Shown here piece by piece: positions 1-6,299 of a DNA stretch of 11,342 nt. Positions within the stretch are counted from its first letter, which is position 1; the number at the start of each line of letters is the position of its first letter. The position numbers and the translations under genes are program-made. The stretch lies in assembly GCA_036381475.1 (NCBI GenBank), contig DASVCT010000108.1, positions 1 through 11,342 on the forward strand. The letters run 5' to 3'. A model generated the notes under the pieces. It was not told where the DNA came from. It did no database searches and saw only the letters and a list, made by a program, of their open reading frames with translations. This DNA is from ZC4RG29 sp036381475 (lineage in GTDB: Bacteria > Bacteroidota > Bacteroidia > Cytophagales > Cyclobacteriaceae).

Positions 1-35
1 AACGGTGCGGATACGGAGATGTGTTCGAGGCGTTA

Positions 36-63
36 CTGCGAACTGCCTATTGCCAACTGCCTA
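36..63 (-). repeat. Four-copy heptamer tandem repeat at the 3' end of the siroheme gene
   Basis: Read on the minus strand, four consecutive 7-base units occur: TAGGCAG (63-57), TTGGCAA (56-50), TAGGCAG (49-43) and TTCGCAG (42-36). Units 1 and 3 are identical and the consensus is TWGGCAR. The first three bases of unit 1 are the TAG stop codon of the upstream gene, so the array begins exactly at the translation stop. Short heptamer tandem arrays (STRR sequences) are described in cyanobacteria; similar GGCAGTT-type arrays in Bacteroidota intergenic DNA are my recollection, not checked. No function is apparent from the sequence. Confidence 0.75.
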
Positions 64-642
64 CTTCTTCTCGAGCCATGACGCCGTAATCTCATTCAGC
101 GCCTTTACCTTTTCCTTAAAATCTCCGGCTATGCGTTCGCGGATGCGGTTCATGTTGGAGAGCAATTCATCGGCTTCGTCCGGCAGCGCCGTCTCAAAAA
201 ATTCGCGGATGCGTCGCGCGATGGTGGGCGACTTCCCGTTGGTGGAAATGCCGATACGGAGATTCCCTTTCGTGACTATTGAACCAAGGTAGAAGTCGCA
301 CAAGTCGGGTGTATCGGCAACGTTGATCAGGATGCCCCGCTTCCGGGTTTCTTTACGAATCCTGGCATGCAAGGCCGGGTCATCTGTGGCAAGCATCACG
401 ATGTCGGCGCCAACCAGGTCGGTGCGCCGAAATTTTCGTGGTACCAGCCGGACACGTGGATGTGACGCCGCAAGCTCGCGTACTGGTTCGCAGATGAACG
501 GGGCAACCACAGTGATGACTGCCTCGGGGCTACTCTTCAAGAGCGCAGTGAGCTTCTCCAGCCCGACATTCCCGCCGCCCACGAGAAGCGTGTGCAGTTC
601 TTCCAGCTTGAGGAAAACCGGGAATAATCGATTCTGTTCCAT
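61..642 (-). CDS. Precorrin-2 dehydrogenase / sirohydrochlorin ferrochelatase (Met8 / CysG N-terminal type)
   Basis: This 193-residue cytoplasmic enzyme is predicted to oxidise precorrin-2 to sirohydrochlorin with NAD+ and possibly insert Fe2+ to give siroheme. A short N-terminal strand leads into a Rossmann nucleotide loop (GGGNVGLEK, residues 22-30). The active-site region INVADTPDLCDFY (105-117) carries Asp110, which lines up with the catalytic Asp of CysG/Met8p, and is followed by the conserved ISTNGKSP (132-139). A helical C-terminal part (about 150-193) fits the Met8p-type dimerisation region. The length matches the stand-alone form; there is no fused methyltransferase, because CobA is the separate gene 5 bases upstream. 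The ATG at 642-640 is used; there is no Shine-Dalgarno site, as is common in this phylum. The TAG stop lies inside a heptamer repeat. The family is well recognised; whether both activities are present cannot be read from sequence. Confidence 0.93.
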   Translation of the reverse strand: MEQNRLFPVFLKLEELHTLLVGGGNVGLEKLTALLKSSPEAVITVVAPFICEPVRELAASHPRVRLVPRKFRRTDLVGADIVMLATDDPALHARIRKETRKRGILINVADTPDLCDFYLGSIVTKGNLRIGISTNGKSPTIARRIREFFETALPDEADELLSNMNRIRERIAGDFKEKVKALNEITASWLEKK

Positions 643-647
643 GAAGA

Positions 648-1421
648 TTATTGTGCCGAGCGAAGAATCTCCCGGAGGTCCGCGTCTTTTGCAAATCGGA
701 CAACGTCGCCGACAACAATGACCGCCGGAGATCCAAGGCCGACGCGCGCAGCATCGTCGGCAATGGTGGAGACGGTACCCGTTACCGACCGCTGACTTGA
801 AAGCGTACCATTCTGAATTGCAGCAGCCGGCGTAGTGGATCGGCCGTACGTTTCAAAAATGCGCATGATCTCAGCAATCTTCGACATTCCCATAAGGATG
901 ACCACGGTGGCCGACGATTGGGCCGCCAGGTGCAGGTCCTCGGATACGCTACCGGAACGGGTAGTGCCGGTCACCACCCAAAAACTGTCGCTTACGCCCC
1001 GGCAGGTAAGCGGAATGTTGAGCGCGGCCGGTACAGCAAAGGCGCTGCTTACGCCGGGAATCACGCATACTTCAATTCCGCGGGAAAGTGCAAATTCAAT
1101 TTCCTCCTGGCCACGACCAAATACGAAAGGATCGCCCCCTTTCAACCGTACAACATGACCGTACCGGTAGGCAAAGTCGACCATAAGGGTGTTGATCTCA
1201 TCCTGCCGGAAGGAGTGCGCTCCCGCACGCTTGCCAACGGACCACGCCGGTACGTCAGGAGGAATGTGTGTCAGCAATGCTTCGGACACCAGCGCGTCGT
1301 AGAGCACGACGTCGGCCGACTGAAGCACGCGAAGTCCCTTGATGGTCAGCAATTCGGGATCACCGGGGCCCGCGCCGATCAACGTTATCTTCGGTGTGCC
1401 ACGTCCGGCTTTGGGGGTCAT
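648..1421 (-). CDS. cobA: Uroporphyrinogen-III C-methyltransferase (SUMT)
   Basis: This 257-residue enzyme transfers two methyl groups from S-adenosylmethionine to uroporphyrinogen III, giving precorrin-2 for siroheme. The tetrapyrrole methylase signatures appear in order: LIGAGPGDP (14-22), RLKGGDPFVFGRG (92-104), VIPGVSSAFAVPA (120-132) and SPAVIVVGDVV (231-241). Length and motif spacing are those of a single-domain SUMT. One oddity is the usual PLTHRG motif, which reads PLTCRG here (137-142), Cys replacing His. The ATG overlaps the TGA of the reductase gene upstream (ATGA, 1421-1418), which suggests translational coupling, and the dehydrogenase/ferrochelatase follows 5 bases later. Cobalamin use is possible in principle, but the neighbours point to siroheme. 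Confidence 0.96.
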   Translation of the reverse strand: MTPKAGRGTPKITLIGAGPGDPELLTIKGLRVLQSADVVLYDALVSEALLTHIPPDVPAWSVGKRAGAHSFRQDEINTLMVDFAYRYGHVVRLKGGDPFVFGRGQEEIEFALSRGIEVCVIPGVSSAFAVPAALNIPLTCRGVSDSFWVVTGTTRSGSVSEDLHLAAQSSATVVILMGMSKIAEIMRIFETYGRSTTPAAAIQNGTLSSQRSVTGTVSTIADDAARVGLGSPAVIVVGDVVRFAKDADLREILRSAQ

Positions 1422-3535
1422 TTGACTTCAACGCTTACCCGCTGATTCTCGCGAAATGCCATTACATCCTTGAGAAACTTCTGCGAATCGTTCATGTATT
1501 GCTCGGCAAATGCGGCGGACGGCTCATTGCGGTTGATGCGCAGTACGAAATCCCTGAAGTTGCCCACATCGGGAAATCCGCCAGTTTCAACAAAATTCTT
1601 GTTGAACTCGTCCATGACCTGTATCTGCGTACTGACGCGAATATCGTTGGTGAGCAGCAGCGCCTTGGCGGTGTTTATGAAAGCTCCATAGCTGTGATAT
1701 ATGGAGTCGGCATACTGTTCCGTATTGATCGCTTCCGCTGCCCAGGCCAATCTTTCTTCGCTTTCGTACAGCAGTGTAGAAACCAGATCGATAATGACGC
1801 CGGCACATTCACCGGTAGCCGTGTGAAGGATAAAGTTATGGTCTTCATCCCAGTCGACATACTCTTCCGGTTCGATCGTTGTGAGGTCGCCCAGGGGCTT
1901 CAGCAAGTCATAGAAGTATTTGCGTCCACCTATCCGTTGATAATAGTTGTGGTAATATTCTCCTTCCTGCGCATTAGCTTCGTAGTCGTCGAGAAGAAGC
2001 CTCAGTGCAGCGACTCCCCGCTTGCTGGGAATCTTGATAACCTTTTCGGCCACCAGCCCCTGGCCATCGGAAAGCCGGGCGCCACCGAGTAACACTACAA
2101 GCGTCGGCAATACGCCACCTTTCTTATCCTTGGCAGAGCTTCCATGGAATCCGATGCTTGCAATGGTATGTTGACCGCAGGAGTTGGGGCATCCGCTGAT
2201 TTTTATTTTGATGTCGTTATTGAAGATCAGATCCGGATATTCTTCTTTAATCAATTTTTCCATGGCAACAGCAGCGCCGTAGCTGCTGGAGATTCCCAGA
2301 TTACACGTATCCGATCCCGGGCAGGCCGTAATGTCGGCGACGCTGTCGTACCCCGGTTCAGCCAACGCGAGTTTATCCAGGGCGGCAAAAAGATGCGGCA
2401 AGGCCTTCTCGCGGACAAAGCGAATAAGATATCCCTGGCTGACAGTCACACGAAGTTCATTAGCCGCATACATGTCGACAATGTCGGCGAACTTGCGCGC
2501 GCGGTCGGAAGAAAGATTTCCCAGTGGCAACTTGACGTACACGCCGAAGTACCCCTCCTGCTTTTGAGCGAAGACATTGGTCTTTCTCCAATCTTCAAAT
2601 TTTTTCTCGTCGATAACGGGACGGGCCACGCCGTTCAGTTCGCGCGCCATAACAGGCGGTGGCAGGATGTCGCGATCGAACTTGTACGAATGTACGCTCA
2701 ATGCCTTGCTTTCTTCTTCGAGCAATTCCATTAAGCGTTCAACCCCGAGGTTTTCCAGGAGAAACTTGAAGCGTGCCTTCATGCGTCGGGTTCTTTCACC
2801 GTAACGATCGAATACCCTGAGCACGCTTTCTATAAACGGAATAACCTTGTCCTCGTGAAGGAAATCGTAGACCGGCACCGCGAGGTAGGGATTGGCGCCC
2901 AGACCTCCACCGATATACACCTTGAAGCCGCGCTCGTTGTCGCGGATCTTCGGAATAAGTCCGACGTCGTGTATGAACGCAAACGCCGTGTCATCTTCGC
3001 TGGCGCTGAACGATATCTTGAACTTTCGTCCCATATCCTGGCAGATCGGATTGCGCAGGAAGTATTTGAAAGTCTGATAGGCATAGGGTGATACGTCAAA
3101 CGGCTCCTTCGGATCCACGCCAGCCGTCGGAGAAGCCGTTACATTTCGCACCGTGTTACCACATGCCTCACGGATGGTTACGCCGTCTTCCTCGAGGCGC
3201 GTCCAAAGTTCCGGTGTGCGATCCAGACTCACGTGGTGAATCTGAATATCCTGGCGAGTGGTCGCGTGCAGGTTACTGCTTGCGTACTCGTCGGAAATGT
3301 CGGCAATCCGCCGCAACTGCTGCGTCGTCACCCGTCCGAAAGGAAGTTTGATGCGAACCATCTGCACGCCAGGCTGGCGCTGTCCATATATGCCCCGCGA
3401 AAGACGCAGACTTCTGAACTTGTCATCGTCCAGCTTGCCATCGCGGAACAAACGGATCTGACGCTCCAGCCGGATAATATCCTCCTGGACTACAGGGTTG
3501 TTGATATCCTCAAGTTCGGTTCGAAAGCTTTGCAT
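1418..3535 (-). CDS. Siroheme / 4Fe-4S assimilatory sulfite or nitrite reductase with HEPN-like C-terminal extension
   Basis: This 705-residue cytoplasmic enzyme should carry out the six-electron reduction of sulfite to sulfide or nitrite to ammonia. The layout is the duplicated reductase fold: a first ferredoxin-like half (about 50-115, with RGIYGQRQPGVQ at 47-58 and TTRQDIQIH at 92-100), a first siroheme domain (about 120-275, with GRKFKISFS at 169-177 placing Lys171/Lys173 where the SiR active-site lysines lie), a second ferredoxin-like half (about 325-390), and the second siroheme/cluster domain (about 400-545). Four cluster cysteines are present as C405-X5-C411 and C449-X3-C453. Residues from about 575 to 705 go beyond the usual catalytic fold and look like an all-helical HEPN-type domain (YADSIYHSYGAFINTAKALL, 608-627). 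The operon with two siroheme genes fits either substrate; sulfite is my preference from recalled Bacteroidota sulfate-assimilation clusters. No electron-donor subunit is in the window. ATG at 3535-3533. Confidence 0.92.
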   Translation of the reverse strand: MQSFRTELEDINNPVVQEDIIRLERQIRLFRDGKLDDDKFRSLRLSRGIYGQRQPGVQMVRIKLPFGRVTTQQLRRIADISDEYASSNLHATTRQDIQIHHVSLDRTPELWTRLEEDGVTIREACGNTVRNVTASPTAGVDPKEPFDVSPYAYQTFKYFLRNPICQDMGRKFKISFSASEDDTAFAFIHDVGLIPKIRDNERGFKVYIGGGLGANPYLAVPVYDFLHEDKVIPFIESVLRVFDRYGERTRRMKARFKFLLENLGVERLMELLEEESKALSVHSYKFDRDILPPPVMARELNGVARPVIDEKKFEDWRKTNVFAQKQEGYFGVYVKLPLGNLSSDRARKFADIVDMYAANELRVTVSQGYLIRFVREKALPHLFAALDKLALAEPGYDSVADITACPGSDTCNLGISSSYGAAVAMEKLIKEEYPDLIFNNDIKIKISGCPNSCGQHTIASIGFHGSSAKDKKGGVLPTLVVLLGGARLSDGQGLVAEKVIKIPSKRGVAALRLLLDDYEANAQEGEYYHNYYQRIGGRKYFYDLLKPLGDLTTIEPEEYVDWDEDHNFILHTATGECAGVIIDLVSTLLYESEERLAWAAEAINTEQYADSIYHSYGAFINTAKALLLTNDIRVSTQIQVMDEFNKNFVETGGFPDVGNFRDFVLRINRNEPSAAFAEQYMNDSQKFLKDVMAFRENQRVSVEVK

Positions 3536-3819
3536 AAATACCCGTTACGTTTACTATGGTGTGCTTACCGCCGGCCCTCTTGCTTGCAAACGGGGCCTTT
3601 TCCATTTCGGTTGCAAACTATAGTTAGTCTACCGTAAAAGTAGAGTAAATTCAATTTCACTCCAACTTTTGGGCGTTTTTTCAGTGCGTTTGTTTGATAA
3701 CCGGATCGCCTAACGTGTGTTTGCCCCGCCGTGAGCAACATTAATACACTGCAAATCAAAAAGATGACCGAGCCGTACTCAAAATAGTTATTTTGGGGCC
3801 CTTGTATAAACGAGCTACC
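3536..3819. other. Divergent intergenic region between the reductase operon and the DUF6786 lipoprotein gene
   Basis: These 284 bases must hold the promoters of both flanking units. The DNA is more AT-rich than the genes around it. A repeated octamer (TTGCAAAC) is listed separately. On the minus strand, ATAGTTTGC (3621-3613) resembles the Bacteroidota -7 box TAnnTTTG but is one base off in spacing, with no clear TTTG at -33. On the plus strand, TATTTTG (3789-3795) is a similar near-match about 25 bases before the lipoprotein ATG. Neither is strong enough to call a promoter. I see no hairpin or riboswitch-like fold. Confidence 0.5.
3584..3618 (-). promoter_or_regulatory. Repeated TTGCAAAC octamer upstream of the siroheme reductase operon
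   Basis: TTGCAAAC occurs at 3584-3591 and again at 3611-3618, in the same orientation and 27 bases start to start, about 50-85 bases upstream of the reductase ATG. Each contains the self-complementary hexamer TTGCAA. On the operon's own strand both read GTTTGCAA, so one may be part of a TTTG-type promoter element. Two copies so close to the start could be an operator for a sulfur- or nitrogen-responsive regulator, but they are short and could be chance. Confidence 0.3.
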
Positions 3820-5037
3820 ATGAATCGATTTCCAAGCGCCATTTCGCTGGTGTCCCTCCTAATGTGTTTTGCCTGCCAGGGGAACCGTCCCGCCGAGGAG
3901 GCAGAACCCGATGGATCGTATGGGCGCGACCTGGAGTTCCTCCGCGATCACGTTGCCGACGTTGTCGAGCTAACAGACGCATCCGGGAACGGACGCATCG
4001 CTGTAAGTGCCAAATACCAGGGGCGTGTCATGACCAGCACCGCGAAGGGATTGGCGGGCGACAGCTACGGCTGGATCAACTATGACCTCATCCGTTCCGG
4101 CGACGTTCTCGATCACTTCAACCCGGTAGGGGGAGAAGAACGATTCTGGATTGGACCGGAGGGCGGTCAATACTCCTTTTATTTTAGTGCGGGCGACTCC
4201 TTCGATGTATCGAACTGGCAGGTGCCCTATCTTGTAGACACCGTCTCATTTGAACAATCCGCTTCGGGTCCCGGTCGCTTGCGATTCGAACAGGATGCTA
4301 CGGTCACTAACTACTCGGGTGTCGATTTCGATATAGCGATACAGCGCGACATCATCATGGTAGATAAAGACAGCCTGATGCACAAGACGGGCATTCAGGT
4401 GAACGACGCCGCGTATGTTGCCTATGAAACCATCAACAAGATTACCAACACAGGTACGCGGTCGTGGAAAAAAGAGGACGGCCTTATGTCGATCTGGCTG
4501 TTGTCCATGCTCAGGCCCGGCGACGAGGCCGTTGCGCTTGTCCCTTTCAGGCCTGTGGCCGGCATTGACACCTTGATAACAACAACCTACTTCGGCGACG
4601 TGCCCGCTGAACGGCTCGTACGCCTGGACAGCGTTCTTATTCTCAAGTGCGATGGGAAATATCGCAGCAAGATCGGCGTATCGCCAAAGGCAGCAAAACC
4701 CTTTGCCGCGAGTTATGACTACGGGAAAAATATTCTGTCGGTTATTTTCTTTCCCGTGGACGAAGACGGATTATACGTTAATTCGAAATGGGAACTGCAG
4801 GACCACCCCTACGCGGGCGACGTAGTGAATGCGTACAACGATGGCCCGCTGGCAGACGGCGGACAACTCGGCCCTTTTTATGAAGTAGAGTCATCATCGG
4901 CGGTCCGCGAACTGGAACCCGGCGCTTCGCTGGAGCACCGGCAACTGACCGTCCACCTGCAGGGTGAATTTGAAACAATGAATGAAATCGCCCGGGCACT
5001 TCTGGGCGTCGATCTCAGGGAAACAAAACTGCCATGA
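3820..5037 (+). CDS. DUF6786-family lipoprotein
   Basis: This 405-residue protein begins with a lipoprotein signal: MNRF, a hydrophobic stretch (about 7-18) and Cys19 in the context CFAC. An in-frame TTG at 3793 would add nine residues ahead of the signal and is not preferred; the ATG at 3820 puts the signal at the N-terminus. The body matches the pattern I associate with DUF6786, an uncharacterised family of secreted Bacteroidota proteins. It has a YGRDLEFLRDH opening, an SYGWINYDLI block, GGEERFWIGPEGGQYS in the first half, DGKYRSKIGVSPKAA in the second, and VNAYNDGPLADGGQLGPFYEVESSS near the end. The all-beta look and Glu/Gly-rich motifs suggest a galactose-mutarotase-like sandwich, so carbohydrate binding is an inference. 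The residues after Cys19 (QGNRPAEE) lack the K-(D/E)2 surface-export pattern, so a periplasm-facing anchor is more likely. It has no clear operon partner. Confidence 0.82.
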   Translation: MNRFPSAISLVSLLMCFACQGNRPAEEAEPDGSYGRDLEFLRDHVADVVELTDASGNGRIAVSAKYQGRVMTSTAKGLAGDSYGWINYDLIRSGDVLDHFNPVGGEERFWIGPEGGQYSFYFSAGDSFDVSNWQVPYLVDTVSFEQSASGPGRLRFEQDATVTNYSGVDFDIAIQRDIIMVDKDSLMHKTGIQVNDAAYVAYETINKITNTGTRSWKKEDGLMSIWLLSMLRPGDEAVALVPFRPVAGIDTLITTTYFGDVPAERLVRLDSVLILKCDGKYRSKIGVSPKAAKPFAASYDYGKNILSVIFFPVDEDGLYVNSKWELQDHPYAGDVVNAYNDGPLADGGQLGPFYEVESSSAVRELEPGASLEHRQLTVHLQGEFETMNEIARALLGVDLRETKLP

Positions 5038-5125
5038 GCTGGCTGATTTTGGTAAGGCAAAAAAAGGTCGTAACTTATTTGACAATTATTGCCTGTTGTT
5101 TGTTCAGAGCCCAAACAGCGTGCTG
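5038..5125 (+). other. Spacer between the lipoprotein gene and the small ORF / glycosyltransferase pair
   Basis: This 88-base stretch contains an A7 run (5059-5065) and a perfect TTGACA hexamer (5079-5084), but there is no convincing -10 element at the expected distance and no terminator hairpin. Transcription could therefore continue from the lipoprotein gene, or an unrecognised promoter could lie here. Confidence 0.35.
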
Positions 5126-5284
5126 ATGAAATCCGGTATCCTTGAAAGACCAAAGGGCAAACGTGTACGGCTAAGTTACCTCCCGAAGGAGGTCATAGGA
5201 TACCGCGAACGCGTTGCGCCGGAGATCCTCCCGTTCGGGCAGAAAGACGTTCCGAAATACTTTAGGACCCGCGACACTCAATGA
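5126..5284 (+). CDS. Possible 52-residue small basic protein, coupled to the glycosyltransferase
   Basis: An ATG at 5126 opens a 52-codon frame that ends in TGA at 5282-5284, overlapping the glycosyltransferase ATG at 5281 as ATGA. The product starts MKSGILERPKGKRVRLSYLP and continues with YRERVAPEILPFGQKDVP. It is rich in Lys/Arg with several prolines, and has no signal peptide or membrane segment. I do not recognise a family. The ATGA junction is the main support, since such overlaps typically couple translation of an upstream gene to the next one. The frame stays open upstream to 4982, inside the lipoprotein gene, so the start is uncertain. It could be a leader peptide, a remnant of a longer gene, or chance. 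Confidence 0.35.
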   Translation: MKSGILERPKGKRVRLSYLPKEVIGYRERVAPEILPFGQKDVPKYFRTRDTQ

Positions 5285-6294
5285 AATTATCCGTTGTCAT
5301 CGTTAACCACCGCGGTTGGAAACCGCTGAAGCGTTGCCTCGAATCCCTGCGGAACCTCGCCGGGCTTCCGTTCACCTGGGAGGTGATCGTTGTCGACAAC
5401 GACTCTGGCGGAGACCAACTGCAGCACTTCATCCGCCAGTTTCCGGAATTCTATTTCCTGGAAAACAGCGGCAACAATGGCTTTGCGAATGGATGTAATT
5501 TCGGTGCAAAGAATTCGTCTGGAGAATTCCTGCTCTTCCTTAACCCCGATACGATCGTCAATGCAGAAGCGATCAGCCAAATCATCAGCGTCGCAGAACG
5601 TCATCCGGAGTACACCGTGCTTTCATGCGGACAGGTAACCGACGCGGGAAAAGATGACCGACCCTATGGGCTTTTCCTCCGTCCGGCGACGCTGACGAGT
5701 TTTCTTCGTACGCTGTACAAGCTTTCCCACAAACAGCTCCAACCGGTTTCGATCGAACCGGACGTCCGCGTTATCTTTCCCGACTGGGTGTCCGGCTCGG
5801 TTATGCTGATGCACCGCAATTGGTACCGGCATCTTCAATGGGATGAAGACTACTGGATGTACTTCGAGGACATGGACATCTGCAGGCGGGTCCGGAAACA
5901 AGGCGGACAAGTTGCCCTCCTGCAAAACACAGGAATCATTCACAATCACGGCGGCGCATCACGCATCAACCGCTACGTTAAGGCCCTGACCAAATCCGAA
6001 GTGATGATCTCACGGCACGTATACATTCAAAAGCATTTCCGCGGAATCGCCCGATTCCTGATGCACAGTTACTTTGTGCTCAACAACCTGTTCGCCATGC
6101 CGCTGCTTGCCGCGATCCTCGGTACGCTGTTGTTCTTCAAACCGTCGTTTTCGACATACCCGCGACTGTACGCCAACATCGTTCGATATTATGCATCGGT
6201 GCTATCCGGTCGGACCTGGTTAAGTCATAGGTCCGTCAATTACAAGAAGGTCGCGCACGGTCCCTACGAAACAGCGAAGGCCGAAGCCGCTTAA
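5281..6294 (+). CDS. GT2-family glycosyltransferase (rhamnosyltransferase-like, WbbL type)
   Basis: This 337-residue enzyme is predicted to transfer a sugar from a nucleotide-sugar donor to a growing surface glycan at the inner face of the cytoplasmic membrane. The GT-A fold is clear: LSVVIVNHRG at residues 3-12, VIVVDNDSGG (35-44), ENSGNNGFANGCNFGA (61-76), and LNPDT (87-91), the DXD-equivalent metal/donor site in this subfamily. WVSGSVMLM (169-177) is followed by the acceptor-side acidic motif FEDMDICRR (195-203) and HNHGGAS (221-227). A hydrophobic segment (about 264-286) near the C-terminus may anchor it to the membrane, as in several O-antigen transferases. Donor and acceptor cannot be read from sequence. 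The start overlaps the stop of a small ORF. The gene converges with another glycosyltransferase 5 bases beyond its stop, with no terminator hairpin between. Confidence 0.92.
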   Translation: MKLSVVIVNHRGWKPLKRCLESLRNLAGLPFTWEVIVVDNDSGGDQLQHFIRQFPEFYFLENSGNNGFANGCNFGAKNSSGEFLLFLNPDTIVNAEAISQIISVAERHPEYTVLSCGQVTDAGKDDRPYGLFLRPATLTSFLRTLYKLSHKQLQPVSIEPDVRVIFPDWVSGSVMLMHRNWYRHLQWDEDYWMYFEDMDICRRVRKQGGQVALLQNTGIIHNHGGASRINRYVKALTKSEVMISRHVYIQKHFRGIARFLMHSYFVLNNLFAMPLLAAILGTLLFFKPSFSTYPRLYANIVRYYASVLSGRTWLSHRSVNYKKVAHGPYETAKAEAA

Positions 6295-6299
6295 GGCGT

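Noticed and set aside
1..60. Reading frame of the siroheme gene stays open past its TAG to the left edge (possible read-through or recent stop)
   Set aside because: Twenty open codons are not unusual by chance, the protein already has the usual length, and the sequence beyond is partly the heptamer array.
1418..1835. HEPN-like domain as a sign of a toxin-antitoxin or defence system
   Set aside because: It is fused in frame to a full metabolic reductase, lacks the R-X4-6-H motif, and sits in a siroheme operon with no antitoxin or nuclease partner.
1394..2092. Plus-strand 232-codon open frame antisense to the reductase gene
   Set aside because: It lies wholly opposite conserved reductase/CobA coding sequence, matches no family, and is explained by the base composition of the real gene.
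2144..2734. Plus-strand 196-codon open frame antisense to the reductase gene
   Set aside because: Its span is opposite the siroheme and second ferredoxin-like domains; the translation has no recognisable motif.
5079..5107. Perfect TTGACA as a sigma-70-type -35 box ahead of the small ORF
   Set aside because: At 17 bases downstream the sequence is GTTCAG, not a -10 box, and the Bacteroidota primary sigma factor prefers TTTG / TAnnTTTG.
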